The position numbers and the translations under genes are program-made. From the NCBI GenBank assembly GCA_964030785.1, contig OZ034968.1, positions 57,024,399 to 57,088,398 of the forward strand: a DNA stretch of 64,000 bases, read 5' to 3'. Below the pieces are notes generated by a model. That model had not been told where the DNA came from, did not search any database, and saw only the letters and a program-made list of their open reading frames with translations. Below, one piece after another: positions 22,002 to 35,157 of this stretch; positions within the stretch are counted from its first letter, which is position 1; the number at the start of each line of letters is the position of its first letter. This stretch comes from Siderastrea siderea. Lineage: Eukaryota > Cnidaria > Anthozoa > Scleractinia > Rhizangiidae.

Positions 22002-24363
22002 GGGCGACCCTAAAACGGGGAATGGCGGAATGACGGAACGGCGGAAAATCACCCTAAATCCTAAAACGCGGAACGGCGGAAAATCACCCCATATCCTAAA
22101 ACGAGGAACGGCGGAAATCACCCATAATCCTAAAACGCGGAATCGCGGAAAAATACCCATAATCCTAAAATGCGGAACGGCGGAAAATCATCCATAATCC
22201 TAAAACGCGGAAAACAAAAATAGCTGGCACTGATTTCATCTTGACGAAAAACAGTCACGCTAAGCCAAATGGCGTGAACACTCGTCTCTCGCGCTCAGTT
22301 ATTAAAATAACGCCTGTAATGCAGGCTACAAGGCAATCATTTGGTTCAAAATGACAATGCATTGCATGCTATGAACATACAGGTTCTTCTCCCTTTTCAA
22401 AAGTGTGGAATTAGTTGCCATAATTATCTCTCTTCTCTGGTACTCATGTTTTAGTGGGAACACCTTCGAATGCCTCAAATATCAAATTTCCTAAATTCTG
22501 TGTGAAGAATCCCGGTGTCACAGCGGATTTGGACCCCCCCGCGGATTTGGACCCCCTTGAAAACAAGCGTTCTATTGAGTAAAACTGGCAAAATTGTATT
22601 TGGAGCTGTTAAAGAGGCAAAATAAAAATATTAAGGCAGTTTTTTTCTTTTCAAGTATTCTTTAATACTTAGGGTAAAAGAGAACCTACAACGCTAGTTT
22701 GTATCGATAAATTTTGAAAACTAAACTTTAATGACGATAACTTACAATATTTTCTACCATAATTGACTTAAAGTGAGTTTACAATCTCAAGTTTAAAAAA
22801 ACATGACTTACAATACTTTCTACTATAACTGAACAAAGCAAGTTTAAAAAAGCCATATTTACATGACCAAATGAGGAAATGGTATTATGTTAATGAATAA
22901 GAAACTCCAGTTAACAACAACGAATTTTAAGAACTTGCATTCTTAAAAAAATCTATTACATTAAATTTTGAAACTTGAAGTCCTACACCACTACAGTTCT
23001 TACATTTTTCGAGCACCTCCTTTGTTAAACCGCCCGTTCAAACTATGTTGAATTCAGTATTCTGGAAAAATAATAACAACACGTATGAAACAAGATTTTA
23101 AAATCGTATCTTCTGTAAGAAATACCGCAGCGCCTGCTTTAACTGCAAAGTTTAGAGGTCTGGCTGTTTGCCTAAAACGAACGGTCAATTTACTTGATCT
23201 AAAGTCTGACTCTACCTCTATTTATGAATTATAGGTTTGCAGTATTTTGAAAGCCAAACGAAACGTTTCTTCTTCAAGATCGAAAAGTGAAATTATTTCG
23301 GTACTTTATATGCGAATAACAGCGTGGGTTTTTATAATTACATAGGGGGTCCAAATCCGCGAAGGGGGTCCAAATCCGCTAGCGAATTTGGACCGGGGGG
23401 TCCAAATTTGGGGGGGGTCCAAATCTGCTGGGACACCGGCGGGGGTACTCTATATGTTTTAGGGCGGGGGTGTGCCACTGGGACCCTGAAACCCTTGACC
23501 TATACCAGACCATGTTTAGCTGCAAGGTGTCACATCAGTTTACTACCGTAAAACACAACAGAAGGACCAGAAGACATTTGCAGATCTTGCACTTCTCTTC
23601 CTGATTCTCTTTTATTCAATTGTTTATCATAAACATTGTTTACTTAGTAACCACTCGGGTTAAAGTGGTCACCATTTTCAAGGTAGATATTCTCAAAGTC
23701 AGAGAGTCAAAAATAAAATAATGAAAACCATAATTTGGACTTAATTTCCACGATTTTACTGTTTTTCTGTGGTCACTCCATCGTTTGTCAGTCGATTCAT
23801 TAATCGAGATATATTATTCTTATACTAAAATGCTAAATACTTATACTAAAATCAAAAGTATATTTTGATATTTTTATACAGTCGATAAGCCGTGACTTCT
23901 CTACTAAAACAAGGTCCAAATTACAATAATAAATCATAAAAAAAAGCATAAGAAATCACACTGAGCTAACCTTAACGTAACACTAACATTAACAGGAATT
24001 TATATTAACAGCAACTGTCCATATATGAGGTGCTTAGTGTTTCGTAACCTCAAAAAGCCTCAAAAAGCAACGGATTAATTTTGAAAATTCAATTAATATG
24101 AAAGGAAAAAATCGAGTGATTGAATCTGGCTAGCTGTCAATTCTGTCGCGTCGTTGACAGTGCGATCAAATTACATTTCGTGTCTTATATCACTGTATCA
24201 CCCGGTGTAAAAGAAGGCACGAGTTTGTGGAATGGCATAATTATGACTGTGGAGTGTAATTTATACGTTACATACCTTGCTTTACTCGGGGTTTCTGACA
24301 ACATAATAACCGTTCCGCCGTTCCGTTCCGTCATTACGCCATTCCACGTTTTAGGGTCGCCCC
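22002..24363. mobile_element. 2.4-kb TIR element with CGGAACGGCGG repeats
   Basis: The left end GGGCGACCCTAAAACGGGGA is mirrored by the right end CCACGTTTTAGGGTCGCCC. Behind the left end about six copies of a roughly 35-bp unit (CCTAAAACGCGGAACGGCGG) run to 22215; the right end keeps the inverse CCGTTCCGCCGTTCCG. No transposase was found, so the element is non-autonomous. Another TIR element is nested inside it (22512-23443). Confidence 0.65.
22512..23443. mobile_element. Nested TIR element (GGATTTGGACCCCC ends)
   Basis: CCGGTGTCACAGCGGATTTG near 22513 is mirrored by CAAATCTGCTGGGACACCGG ending near 23440. Repeated GGGGGTCCAAATCCGC words fill the right end. The middle is AT-rich with no ORF. 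Confidence 0.65.
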
Positions 24364-24365
24364 AG

Positions 24366-25098
24366 CCTTAGGCTTAATTAAACGTATTAGAAATTTTGTA
24401 CCATTCCACACTCTTTTGAACATCTTCAATGGTTTGGTAAAACCCCAGTTTGACTATTGCAGCATAGTATGGGGATGCTGCAGTAATAGTCTCGCCGACA
24501 AACTTCAGAAGCTGCAAAACCGTGCGGCTCGTATATTGTTGTCCGCCCCTTATATGATTCTAATGCCACAGACCTGTTCCGAAGACTTAATTGGAAAAAC
24601 TTAAGGAATCAGAGGCTTTATACCAAAGCCCTTATGATATTCAAAACTTTAAATGGAGAGACACCAGATTATTTGTCAACTAAATTCATCTTTCGTAATG
24701 ATACAACTACAAGTTATAGATTAAGAAATAGGGAAATGAGGCTGGTTCTTCCTCAACCTCGCACCGATTATGTTCGAAAAAGTTTCTCTTATGGCGGTGT
24801 TGCGATGTGGAATAGCCTTCCAACTGATATTAGAGTATCTAAAACATTAGGTGAATTTAAGACGAAGCTAAGTAACTTCAGTTTTGAGTGAATTTACGAC
24901 ACGGCATTCTTAGCTTGAAAAGCAGTACTTTTTGTTTTCATTTATTTCTATTTGAATATGTAGTTAGTTTAGTTAGTTTGGATAAGGCCTTTATACTTTG
25001 TAATTACTTTTGTAATTATTGTATTGATTTTAATTCTTACTGATATTTGTAGATAATTTTTGCTTGTATACTGAGGAATCTACCGTGTATAAATAAAG
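24366..25098 (+). pseudogene. LINE reverse-transcriptase C-terminus, 5'-truncated
   Basis: The plus frame gives NGLVKPQFDYCSIVWG and KLQKLQNRAARILL, then after a frameshift near 24557 ATDLFRRLNWKNLRNQRLYT, ALMIFKTLNGETPDYLS and VAMWNSLPTDIR, with a stop at 24889-24891. 'FDYCS.VWG ... KLQKLQNRAARI' is the conserved thumb region of CR1/Rex-type LINE polymerases. The copy begins at the edge of the preceding TIR element and is followed by AT-rich 3' sequence and a microsatellite. Confidence 0.85.
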
Positions 25099-25101
25099 TC
25101 A

Positions 25102-25165
25102 TCTATTCTACTATTCTATTCTTTTCTATTCTATTCTATTATTCTATTCTATTCTATTCTAAAGA
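25102..25165. repeat. (ATTCT)n microsatellite at LINE 3' end
   Basis: About ten copies of ATTCT/TATTC follow the LINE remnant directly; such tails are typical of CR1-like 3' ends. Confidence 0.9.
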
Positions 25166-25194
25166 GGACACTAGGCATCTTGATTTTTTCGATG

Positions 25195-27000
25195 CCAGCC
25201 CCCACCTCCCGGGGGAGGGGGAGGGTTAATCAATAAAGTTTTGTACGGGGAGGCTCCGCCCGGAGGTTCAAACCCTTACCCTTTAATATACTAGTTTTTT
25301 TCCAAAATGGTAGTCCCTTTTATACCTAGAGCAAAACTGCATCCCCTTCTTATACCTCCAGAATAAGCCAAAACAATAGAACTTCCTGTAATCACCACGT
25401 TTTTCCCGGGTTTTCAGTCGTTCTGGTTCAGTTGCGTAGTCATTTCTGCCAAAATGTGGCACCCTTTGATATACTTCGCTTTAGGGAGGGTTCATTATTT
25501 ATGCACAGGGGGGCTATGGCGATTTTTAGGTGGGGGGGGGGGGCATGATTTTTTCCTGTCAGGTTTTTTGGGGGGGCTATCGAAATTTTCTCCCGATGTG
25601 AAAGAAGGTATAGGGGGGGGGGGGGCATAAAAAAATTCCATGAAAACTGCCACCATCAGCTTACTCATATTTAGCAGAAATATCTGTAAATGAGGTTCTA
25701 ATTCCAGCTTATAAATAGCAGTCGACGTCAATGAATAATAAACTCATACTGATGCTTGCTTTCTCAGAACATTTATTTATAATTCCGTGTTCTTCTCTTC
25801 TCCGCAGAGGTCTCTTTGCATAACTAAGAGGCGGGGAAGGGGAAAGAGAAGGAGGGAGACCGTGCCTTTCACGCTTCCCATCGTCCCCTGCGCCCTTATT
25901 AAATCATGAATTTTACTAATAAAATCAATGGACTGTTTGTTTGTATCTGCAAGACACCTGTTTGAAATATCTTTTTCAAATTTATAAGGCTGACTAGTGG
26001 TTCACTCTTGAAGCCAAAACAGCTTTCTCGTTCTCCTTGAGCCACTCAAAATTGCCACTTTCCATACGCAAAACTTTCTCAATTCTTGTGCACAGTTACT
26101 CGAGCCTTTGCCTTTTTGATGAAGATGAGAATAAATAAATTTTCACCTTATCAAATCCCAGCATTTCTGTCAAACCGCTAACTGGCTGTACAGCATGTAT
26201 AGACTACATTAAAAATGGCTACAATTGACTCCATTACAAGATCATATTTTAAACCTAATTTGTACAACCTTAGGTATTTTTTGTATGATGTTAGCACACT
26301 GTGTGTGTATCAACACATTCTGCTTGTACTTTTCACGTGAAATATTACTGCAATGATGCCTCAACAAACCAATTGCAAGTGGCCATTTTTAGCTGGTTTA
26401 GGGGCCGATTACATGATCCGGGCTGGCTCGGTCTACCGAGGTGACTGTTCAGCCCGGTATTATATTAGGCGGGCAGAAGACTGCAGTGAGTGTAAGCTGT
26501 ATCCTTTTATTTATGCTTATCAGTTTGACAAATTTAAGTTTATCATTCTCAATAAACTAATTGGTAGTTTTGCTTATTGTCATAATGTGGTTAATTTTGA
26601 GACTAAAAATGTCTTGTTTTAGTCATCAGGGTTTTTTGGGTGGTGGTGATGGAGCCGAGAGGGGGGGTCATGGTATTTTGGGTATTTTGCCGACAGTTGT
26701 GGGTTATGCAATGAAGGCGGGAGGGGGGGGGGGGACAGGGAAAACACACACCAAATAATGGGGGGGGGGGGGCTTCCAAAACATGCAAGGGAAAAAATCT
26801 AAAATCACCATAGCCCCCCTCTCTTATTTCTTCCACTTTGCAGATGATTTTGTTGTGACCCTTTCGTACACTAAAATGGCAAATTTCCCAACCCTTTTAT
26901 TTCATATAGTGCGAGCCCTCCGGGCGGAGCCTCCCCGTATAGGCCACTATAAGGAGTCTCCCCCCCCCCCCCCCCCGCCTCACCCCCGGGGTGCTAGCAT
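25195..27000. mobile_element. 1.8-kb TIR element with poly-G tracts
   Basis: GGGGAGGCTCCGCCCGGAGG near 25240 is mirrored by CTCCGGGCGGAGCCTCCCCG near 26920, and CCTCCCGGGGGAGGGGGAGG has a G/C-rich counterpart near 26980. Multiple runs of 10 to 18 G or C (25534, 25612, 26729, 26761, 26959) sit inside. The interior shows no supported gene. Confidence 0.55.
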
Positions 27001-27017
27001 GGGATAAAGCCGCTGAT

Positions 27018-27160
27018 CATAATCGATACCTTTCGACACTAATCGATAATTGATAGTCCAAGGACGCTCTTGTGACTATCGATTTTCAGCGATAAGCTAT
27101 CTGTATTGAATTTTATCCATTAACTCGACTGGTTTCCGATTATCGATTTTCATTGATTGG
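27018..27160. promoter_or_regulatory. ATCGAT-rich block upstream of KCMF1
   Basis: AATCGAT or TATCGAT occurs four times (near 27019, 27041, 27079 and 27144), some 350-490 bp before the KCMF1 start codon. TATCGATA is the DRE core in flies; whether it is used here is unknown, and a dispersed ATCGAT-rich repeat is an alternative. Confidence 0.3.
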
Positions 27161-27506
27161 TTACTCCGTCTGTAAAAGGTGACCGGGCCTTCTTATCTTT
27201 ACTCGGAGCCTGGGCACGGAATCCAGTGCTCCGTCGTTCACGAAGTACACTGAATGCTGGGATAGCGAGCACTGCTCATGCCCAGTGAAACCGGGATACG
27301 GCCTCAAGACTCGATGCTCTCCGATGGTAGAAGTGCCTCCTAAAGTGGCTTAAATTTTGGTTCTTTTAGGGACCGTAACCGTTACTTAGAAAGACCATAA
27401 AAGGACTGTCCAATGTTCTTTGCTGGTGTGGAAAAATTTTGCGTTTTCAGGCCATCCCATCAGTGCAAATTTATCTCGAAAGACAGAGTCTATCTGGGAA
27501 GTTGCT

Positions 27507-30500
27507 ATGTCTCGGCATGAGGGTAAGTTAGAGAGTTTATTTTCTGTTTAAAAATTGTGGCTTCCTCTCTTCAATACTCCCAGTCTCTAAAATCTTGCTA
27601 TCGTGAAAAGTCTGTGGTATCCTTAGCTGTGTTTATAGCGACCATAAGTAGCTATTCAATGATCGTGTTTTGACTGAGTTGTGTTTTTACTGCAGTAGTT
27701 CCGTTTTTTGACCTTCATGTACATGTAAGCTTAAGATTGATTCAATTTCAGCTGCATGTGGAAAAGCTAGCTTTCCTAATGCTTATCTTTAAGCTTACTT
27801 TGTGGCCATAAGCGAACAAAGTTATCGCCTTGTCGTATTTTAGACAACTTGCTATCGGTATATTGATGAAAAAATTCTGCATATGGATCCGTTCGTCCGA
27901 TTTGTTTTGAACCTTTTGGGCGTGAGTGAGGACGTGAAGTACCTAGACTGGCTTTGTCAAAAGTATCCTCACGATTTGTAAATGCTGGTCATATTCTGAA
28001 TTTTATTGATCAAATCCTTCCTCAAAGTAGGTTGATGATAATTCCAGTCTATTATCTTAAGTTATTAATTTGTACTGCAATTATGTATACATGTATTTGT
28101 TCATCGTGCCTTGGAAATGCTGCTTTAATTTGTTACGTAAACATCGCATTTCTCAGTCCAGCAACTTTGAGCTGGCCGTATAAAAAGAGAGACTGTTCAT
28201 GTACCATTGCAATATTCCCTGTCTCCTGTCTGTGTTTTTGTTTTATGTCTCCTTGGCTGGAAGGTATTTACTTGTTGAAGGCTGCTTTTGACTAGAAGCT
28301 GTCAGCCATTTTCTGACAGTAATGGTACTTTTAGTCAGCTAAGAATTAAGTCAAACTGGATTTTGTCGTAGGACAAAACTTAATTGCCAATTTTCTTAGC
28401 AGTTTGAGTTTTTAATGGTTTGAGACTTCTTTGTAGTCTGTACCTCATCTAAGTTTTTGTTTTTGTTAATTTATGTACAATCGAGCCTCCCTGAGGGAGT
28501 GATAGAATTGTTGGAGTTTAAAGCCTTGCACTTAATTTTGATACATTTAATTGCTAGGATAAAAATAAATGCATTTAAAGATAAACCCGTTTAACAGTGG
28601 AACTCATGACAGTCCAAAATAGAACTTAAGACATTTGATACATCACCAAAGTGCAAAATATTAATTTAAGGTGGCTCCTCTATAATTTCGGATGCACTTG
28701 TCTATGGCAAACTTTGGGTTGTATCTTTTTTGCCTTTAATGAGATGGATATAAAACTTTGGGAAATCTTGCAGTTATCACCAAGCAATAATTTGAAAGAA
28801 TTCTCATTTCACTGGGGAAAATTATTGTTAGTGGTATTAGAGCTGAAGTGCCCACTGTTTGAACAAAATCGCACCTAGCGCAGGGCTTGACAAAAGTCCC
28901 GTCCGGTCGTCTGGGACAAGTAGATTTTGAGGTCGGGCAAGTAACTTTTCAGGGTCACTTGCCCGACGGGCAAGCGTCCCGGCAAACCCTCCATCAAATT
29001 ACATTGTAAGTCTGTCAAATAAGTGACAAATAATTAAGCACCAACAGCGTACACAACCGTTTAGCAAAGCTGCGAAATTTGTTAAGTTAAATATCAATCA
29101 GTCAGGGCTCAAGACTAATGGCAGCCAACTACTCACAGACTAGTAGAAATTCCGTTTTGGCTAGTGAAAATTTCAAAGCACTATAAGCACCGAATGGAAA
29201 CCAAACTACTGGGGTAAATATTGCTTCTGATGATCGGATCCCAAAAGCAAATTGAGTGAGCAGAAACTAAAACTTATCCGTAGGATATCATAATGTTCGT
29301 ATGATACTTGTTTTGTCCTCTCAACGTTTTTCCCTACTAATTCTTGTCTCAGATGGAAACGTTTTCTCCGTCATTTCTACGTTCGAACGAAATTAGCTGT
29401 CTTCAAAACGTTTCACCATTTGTTTCCTTGAAAGGTCCATTAGTCCGTTCGTATGATATTTGTCTACATGTCAGTAGGTTCACACAATTCTTTGGTCTTC
29501 TGTTAATTGACTTTTTTTCCATTAATTGCCCCGTTCGTACAATAGTTTCTCTTCCCAGCGTTTCTCTCTATGTAATGTCTTCACCGTGTTTCTCCCTACG
29601 TAAGTGGGTTCGTCGATTTATTAGTCTAGCCTTCTCAACGTTTCTTTTTGTGTTAGCACGTTCGCACAACATTGTTCTGCTCTTCCTTGTGCCTTAATAC
29701 ATTCATACGATAAGTCGACACTGCTTAGCGTTTCTCTGTATGTTAGTATGTTCATATGGTATTAGTCTTGTCTTCTCAACGTTTATCCGTACGTTAGTGC
29801 GATTTTAGTTGTCTCGTTTACGTTTCTCCGTAATTTATTGTCCCACTGTAAAAGTTCAGTTTGTCCGTACCTCACACACGCTCTTACGGAATTAGTTTTG
29901 TCTAATAACCTTTCTCGGCAAGTTAGTAGTTGCATATTTTATTAGTCTCGATCTGTATCTTGGTATGTTGGCGGCGTTTCTCCCTACTGTAATGCATTTG
30001 CAACCAACGTGACTTCTCAACATTTCTGCGTACCTTAGTAACTTCCACCCTTATTAGTTTTGTCTGCTCAATGTTTCTCCGCACTTAAATATGCTTGTAA
30101 GTTACTAGTCTTCTCTTGTGGACGTTTTTCCGTGCTTGAGTTTGAGTGCTGTATCAGTCTTATCTTTTTGACGTTTCTCAGTACCTTACAACGTTCGTAC
30201 AATGTTAGTCTTGTCTTCCCAACATTTCTCCGTACGATGACATGCTCATATAAGGTTAACTGTTCGAGTTATTCGTCATGATCTGACCGAAACAGAAAAG
30301 AGAGGCGTGAACTACATCGCGCCTGGGAATTTGCCCTGAAGCCGCATAGTACTTTGTATTCTGCATGTGCGGATCTTTAACCGTTGGAAAGAAAAGTCAA
30401 GATTCAAGTTCTTCACTCTTGAGATTACAGAGAGGTATGTTTACAGTAATTAACTCGGCTAAAAATTAGACATGTTGAACACAGTATGAGGTGATGCAAG

Positions 30501-33500
30501 AAAATTCTGGCTAGTGAAAATTTATTTTGGCTAGTGAAATCAAACCTCTCACTGGCCACTTGGCTACTAAGCTGAAAAGTTAGTCTCGAGCCTTGAATCT
30601 GGTCTGACGTTGTTATAATTTGATTTGTCAGTCAGGCAATCACTTAAAATGACTTTTTCTAAAATGTTAATTGGTTTTGGCAGCAGTAATCAATCAATTG
30701 GTGAAATCCCTCCCTGACCTGTGAATTGGTATACAAAGTTCAGAGAACGTGCGATGGCCTTAGTTTTGTGCCTAAACTGGAAAGCCTTTTTTCAGTTTTT
30801 AGTCAAAAATCTACCACCTGTTAGCAGATCCATCAGTCTGCATCAGTCTTACAAAGGTTTCTTTTCCTCATATTACTAGTATATTTTTTGGCGCTGCCTA
30901 CCACTGATACACCATATGAAGACAGAATTGAAGCGAGAAAGTGGAGCAAACATATAAGCTTTTAAGTAAAATCTTGAATGTGTGGTAAATTGCTTCTCAG
31001 TCTGTGGTAATTGTAAGTATACATCAAACAATCGAAGGCCAATTCAGGGTTATAAACGCAAGCACATTTTCAGGTTTTTCATGCTCTTAGGTCTGGAAAG
31101 ATGACGATCTGAGAACTACACTGGTTGGTTAGCACGTGGTCAAAATCTGCCTGGATCAAATTTCTTTTCACAACAAATGACTGTGACAAATGTGCATTTT
31201 AAACATGGTCTGTTACACATTTAGACCAACGTTTTAGTTAACCGTCAACGTCCTTCAAATTTCCTCAAGGGTTTTTCTAATTCGCTTAATCCTAAATTAA
31301 TACGTACTTATTACACGTACGTTACAAGTAAAACTCTTTAAACTCTGATCCACGCTAACTTAGTGCATCCAGTCAGTAAACATAGATGTTACATACTAGA
31401 ACAGTATCATGAAATCGACAGGAGGATAGTAAATGTGAACAATCTCCCAAAACATTCAACAGAAGGAGAGTGATTACTCATTAAACACTTTGTGAGATCT
31501 TTGTCCATGCCTCATGAATTATTAATGAGCATGAGAAATCTGTGTTTTTTTTAACACGGGCAAGTGGGAAATTGGCTCGGGCAAGCAAATTCTGTGACTT
31601 GCTTGCCCGGGCAAGCTGGAATTCAAGTTTTTGTCGAGCCCTGACCTAGCGGACATTTTTGCGGTTATATTTTGACAGAATACATACCCCAACCAATGCA
31701 AATTTCAGAGAAATTGGTGGAGCAAAAATGTGGAGGTACTAAGGCCATCTAAACTCAGTACTGAAATTCTCTTACAATTTGCCATGCTTGATGCTCTTTG
31801 ACAAAACAATCCACAAACCAAAAATTCTGGAGAAAATTCTGCAAACCAAAAATTCTGCAAGTGTGCTGGTTAAATCTGAGGCACAAGCTGATTGCCAAGT
31901 GGGCAAACCGTTAAAGAGTATTCACTGGTTCTGTCAATGTTGTAGTTTAATTTTATCCTTGGTTCAATTTTTATTTTCTTTTGTTTCATATTTATTATCA
32001 TATATTAACATAAGAAAGAACAAAGGAAAGTAAAAATTGAACAAAGGATAAAATTGAACTCCAACATCAACAATGCAAAATGGTTGAAAACCTGCCCAGA
32101 TCTCCAAAGTAGCCTTTTCCAATATTTTTTGAAAAATATCCAGCAGTTTTGTGACAAACTCCTTCCACTTAAATTTCAAGTTACTGTGGTAACAATTTTG
32201 TATCGAGTTTTGCTGTTGTGCAGGGCTTTTCCACATCTGAACTTAGGCGAAGCTGAAATGTGTGCTGGCTGCCCCATTAGAGGTTTCAGTGGGGTTCAAT
32301 GTTTTTAATGAAGGACGACGTTGAAATAACTCTTATAAATGAAAAGACAAACTGCCACTAAAACCACTGTTGATTGCATTGTTTACGTCATACTGAGATC
32401 GTACTTGTATCTGATTCACAACATTGCTTGGCATTTGACTCTTCCTCTCTTTGATATCAACATCAGTTATAATTTATAGCCGTCGCCTCAAAGCTGGAAA
32501 CATTGTTACCCAAGTTTTTGTCATGGACAAGTGCGCCCAACATCACAGCAAAGGCACCTTAAAACAAGGAGGCTTGCCTGTAATTTGCAAGTGTGGGCTA
32601 ACCACACTCTTAGCCTTCTTTGGGTTGTAGATTTGATTTGATAGATGTAATTTTATTATACATTGTACATGTATTTGACCAGCCAGAAACGAGTTACATG
32701 TATGACCGAGTTAAACTTCATTTGACCAGTTTTCTTGACTGGCAACCACATGGCCATTGTTTTTAGCCTTTGCTTCATGGACATGTATATGAGAACAATA
32801 TTTATGTACGCATGTATCTGTTGGCCTTTACGACTTAAACAAGACCCAGACCTCTGTTTGCCCTTCTTTTTCTTGGCAGCAGGGTAAAATTGTTTCAATG
32901 TGTAGTACCAGAAAAAAATCCATACCCACCCCATGGAAGGACACCAGAAATTCGTAAGGGGAGGGGGGTCTTAAAAGCCAAAATTTTAGAAGCAAAGTAT
33001 GAAGCTAAATTGGAATTTTTGGAGGGGAGGGGGATGCAAAACAAAAAGCCTTCCCCTGGGGGGGGGGGGGGGTGGATAATTTCTTGAACTACAAAATTGG
33101 CATTTCAAGCAAATAAAATTCTTGTGTCATGCAAGGGGATTTGTTTTTGTACAAAGCAAATTTTGGGCAGGTTATTGATATGTTTGTTATAATTTATCTG
33201 CAAAATCTTTAATAAAACATGAACTTAAGAGAAAGAGAATTGTTGATAATAATTATTGTTATAAATATGGAAGTATTGAATGTGACTTTTTGTTTTAACA
33301 GGTGTCAGTTGTGACTCATGTAGTAAAGGAAATTTCCGTGGTAAACGGTTCAAATGCTTAATTTGCTATGACTATGACCTGTGTGCGACATGTTACGAGA
33401 ATGGAGCTACCACAACAAGGCACACAGCAGATCACCCCATGCAGTGTATTCTCACTAGAACTGACTTTGGTAAGAGTATTTTTAGTAATATGACTGATTG

Positions 33501-35108
33501 CAACAATGTTGTCCATTAAAAAGTATAAAATACAAACTATATTATATTACCCACATGTAGTGGAATAATGGTGAGTTGGAAATAGCATGTGCATATTTCA
33601 TTTCCAAATTTTTTTTTGTTTTGAATGTGGTTATTATTTAAATTTCATTGTGGAAAAAAGTACATCTGCTTTTAACTGTTTGTATGTTAGTGAATTTAAC
33701 TACATATTTATTTGCGTGAAGAGTTGGTCTTTTGCTGGGATTGTTTTACAAGTAAAACTTTGGCTTGATTTTTTAACAGCTAAAGATGAAAAAAAAAATT
33801 TAGATTACCAGAGACACCTATTGCATGGATGCAGGGTTCAACATCTCTGCTTGCCCGGTCGCCTGGGGCAAGTAAAAATCAAGCGGGGCTAGTAAATATT
33901 GTGTGTTCGATAATCTGTGGGCAAGAAGAAAATTCCTTATGGATTTTTTTTTAATGAAATGTGAAAACCCATTCCACTGGAACTGCATTGTCAAGTTGTT
34001 ATTGTTCTTGCTGGGAGCTGTTCTAAAACGAAACAAGTGCAAAACCATTGTGTATTTCACTCAGTCTTTTGCACATGGATCTCAAGTGTTTCACTGCACG
34101 TACTTGACTTAGTAACCACACTGTAACCTCCAGATTTTATTACAGGTTACTAAGTTAGGCAAGATAGTGGGTGTTTTGCAACTTCGTTGTCATTTACGTT
34201 TGTCTCTTTCGTCTTTTACTTGGCACAAAAAGCCTCTTAAAGTATCCTATAAGTTTCAAGGTTTGTTAAAATTTAAACGTTTCGAAAGCTACATGTAAGC
34301 TACAAATTTTGGCCTGTTTTACCTAGCACTCGTAAACATTTACGTAATGTTTCACTCGTTCGGTGAAATAAATAGAAGACTTAATTTTGCTCCTTAGACT
34401 TGTTTTACAATAATGGGCTTAAAGCTTACAGCAAAAACCCAGCAGTCGCTTAAGATCCTTCACAGTCTTTAGCTCTACTGCCAGGGTCAAGGTGATATGG
34501 GTGAAGAAAGACATTGGTTTAGGAACCTGAGTGACTGAAATGTGCTGTGGGCTAGTAAATTTTTGAAGCTCCCTTGCCCGGTGGCTAGTGGCTCAACTCG
34601 GTAGATGTCGAAGCCTGTGTCCCAGATGCACTCCAATCTTCTTGTTTTCTTAGCAATTGCTTCATTGAGCACACATAATTACATGTTCAGAATAGTTTTA
34701 TATTGACACTACCAGTAAAGCTGCATTTTCTTCATTACGTCATTTTCTTTCATTTTCACTAACCCTGGTAAAAATTCTGCCCAGGATCCTAGTAAGATCC
34801 TAAATAGGATCCTAACAGGATCCTGTAGGATCTTAACCAGGATCCTGATAAGATCCTATATACGATCCTGTAGGATCCTGTAGGATCCTATAGGATCCTA
34901 ACAGGATCCTATAGGATCCTGTTTAAGATCCTATAGGATCCTACAGGATCCTGTAGGATCCTACAGGATCCTAAGCAGGATCCTGTAAACCCTAAACCTG
35001 AGTAGGATCCTAAACAACATGGTGCCATTTAGGATCCTGGGTAGGATCCTGTGTGAACTTACAGGATCCTAGAAAATCCTGTAGGATCCTGTATAGGATT
35101 TCTACCAG

Positions 35109-35157
<49 letters not shown>

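Larger units (their letters stand above)
28881..31643. mobile_element. hAT-like element, 2.76 kb, 8-bp TSD, in KCMF1 intron 1
   Basis: The left end CAGGGCTTGACAAAAGTCCC and the right end CAAGTTTTTGTCGAGCCCTG are inverted. ACCTAGCG flanks both sides exactly (28873-28880 and 31644-31651). An 8-bp duplication with CAGGG ends fits the hAT superfamily. No transposase frame is seen; the interior holds a nested element and a degenerate satellite, so it is non-autonomous. Confidence 0.85.

Noticed and set aside
25440..27007. Proline- and glycine-rich open frames
   Set aside because: They are translations of poly-G/poly-C tracts in a TIR element.
29344..30281. Serine/phenylalanine-rich open frames
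   Set aside because: They follow the degenerate 55-60 bp satellite rather than a gene.
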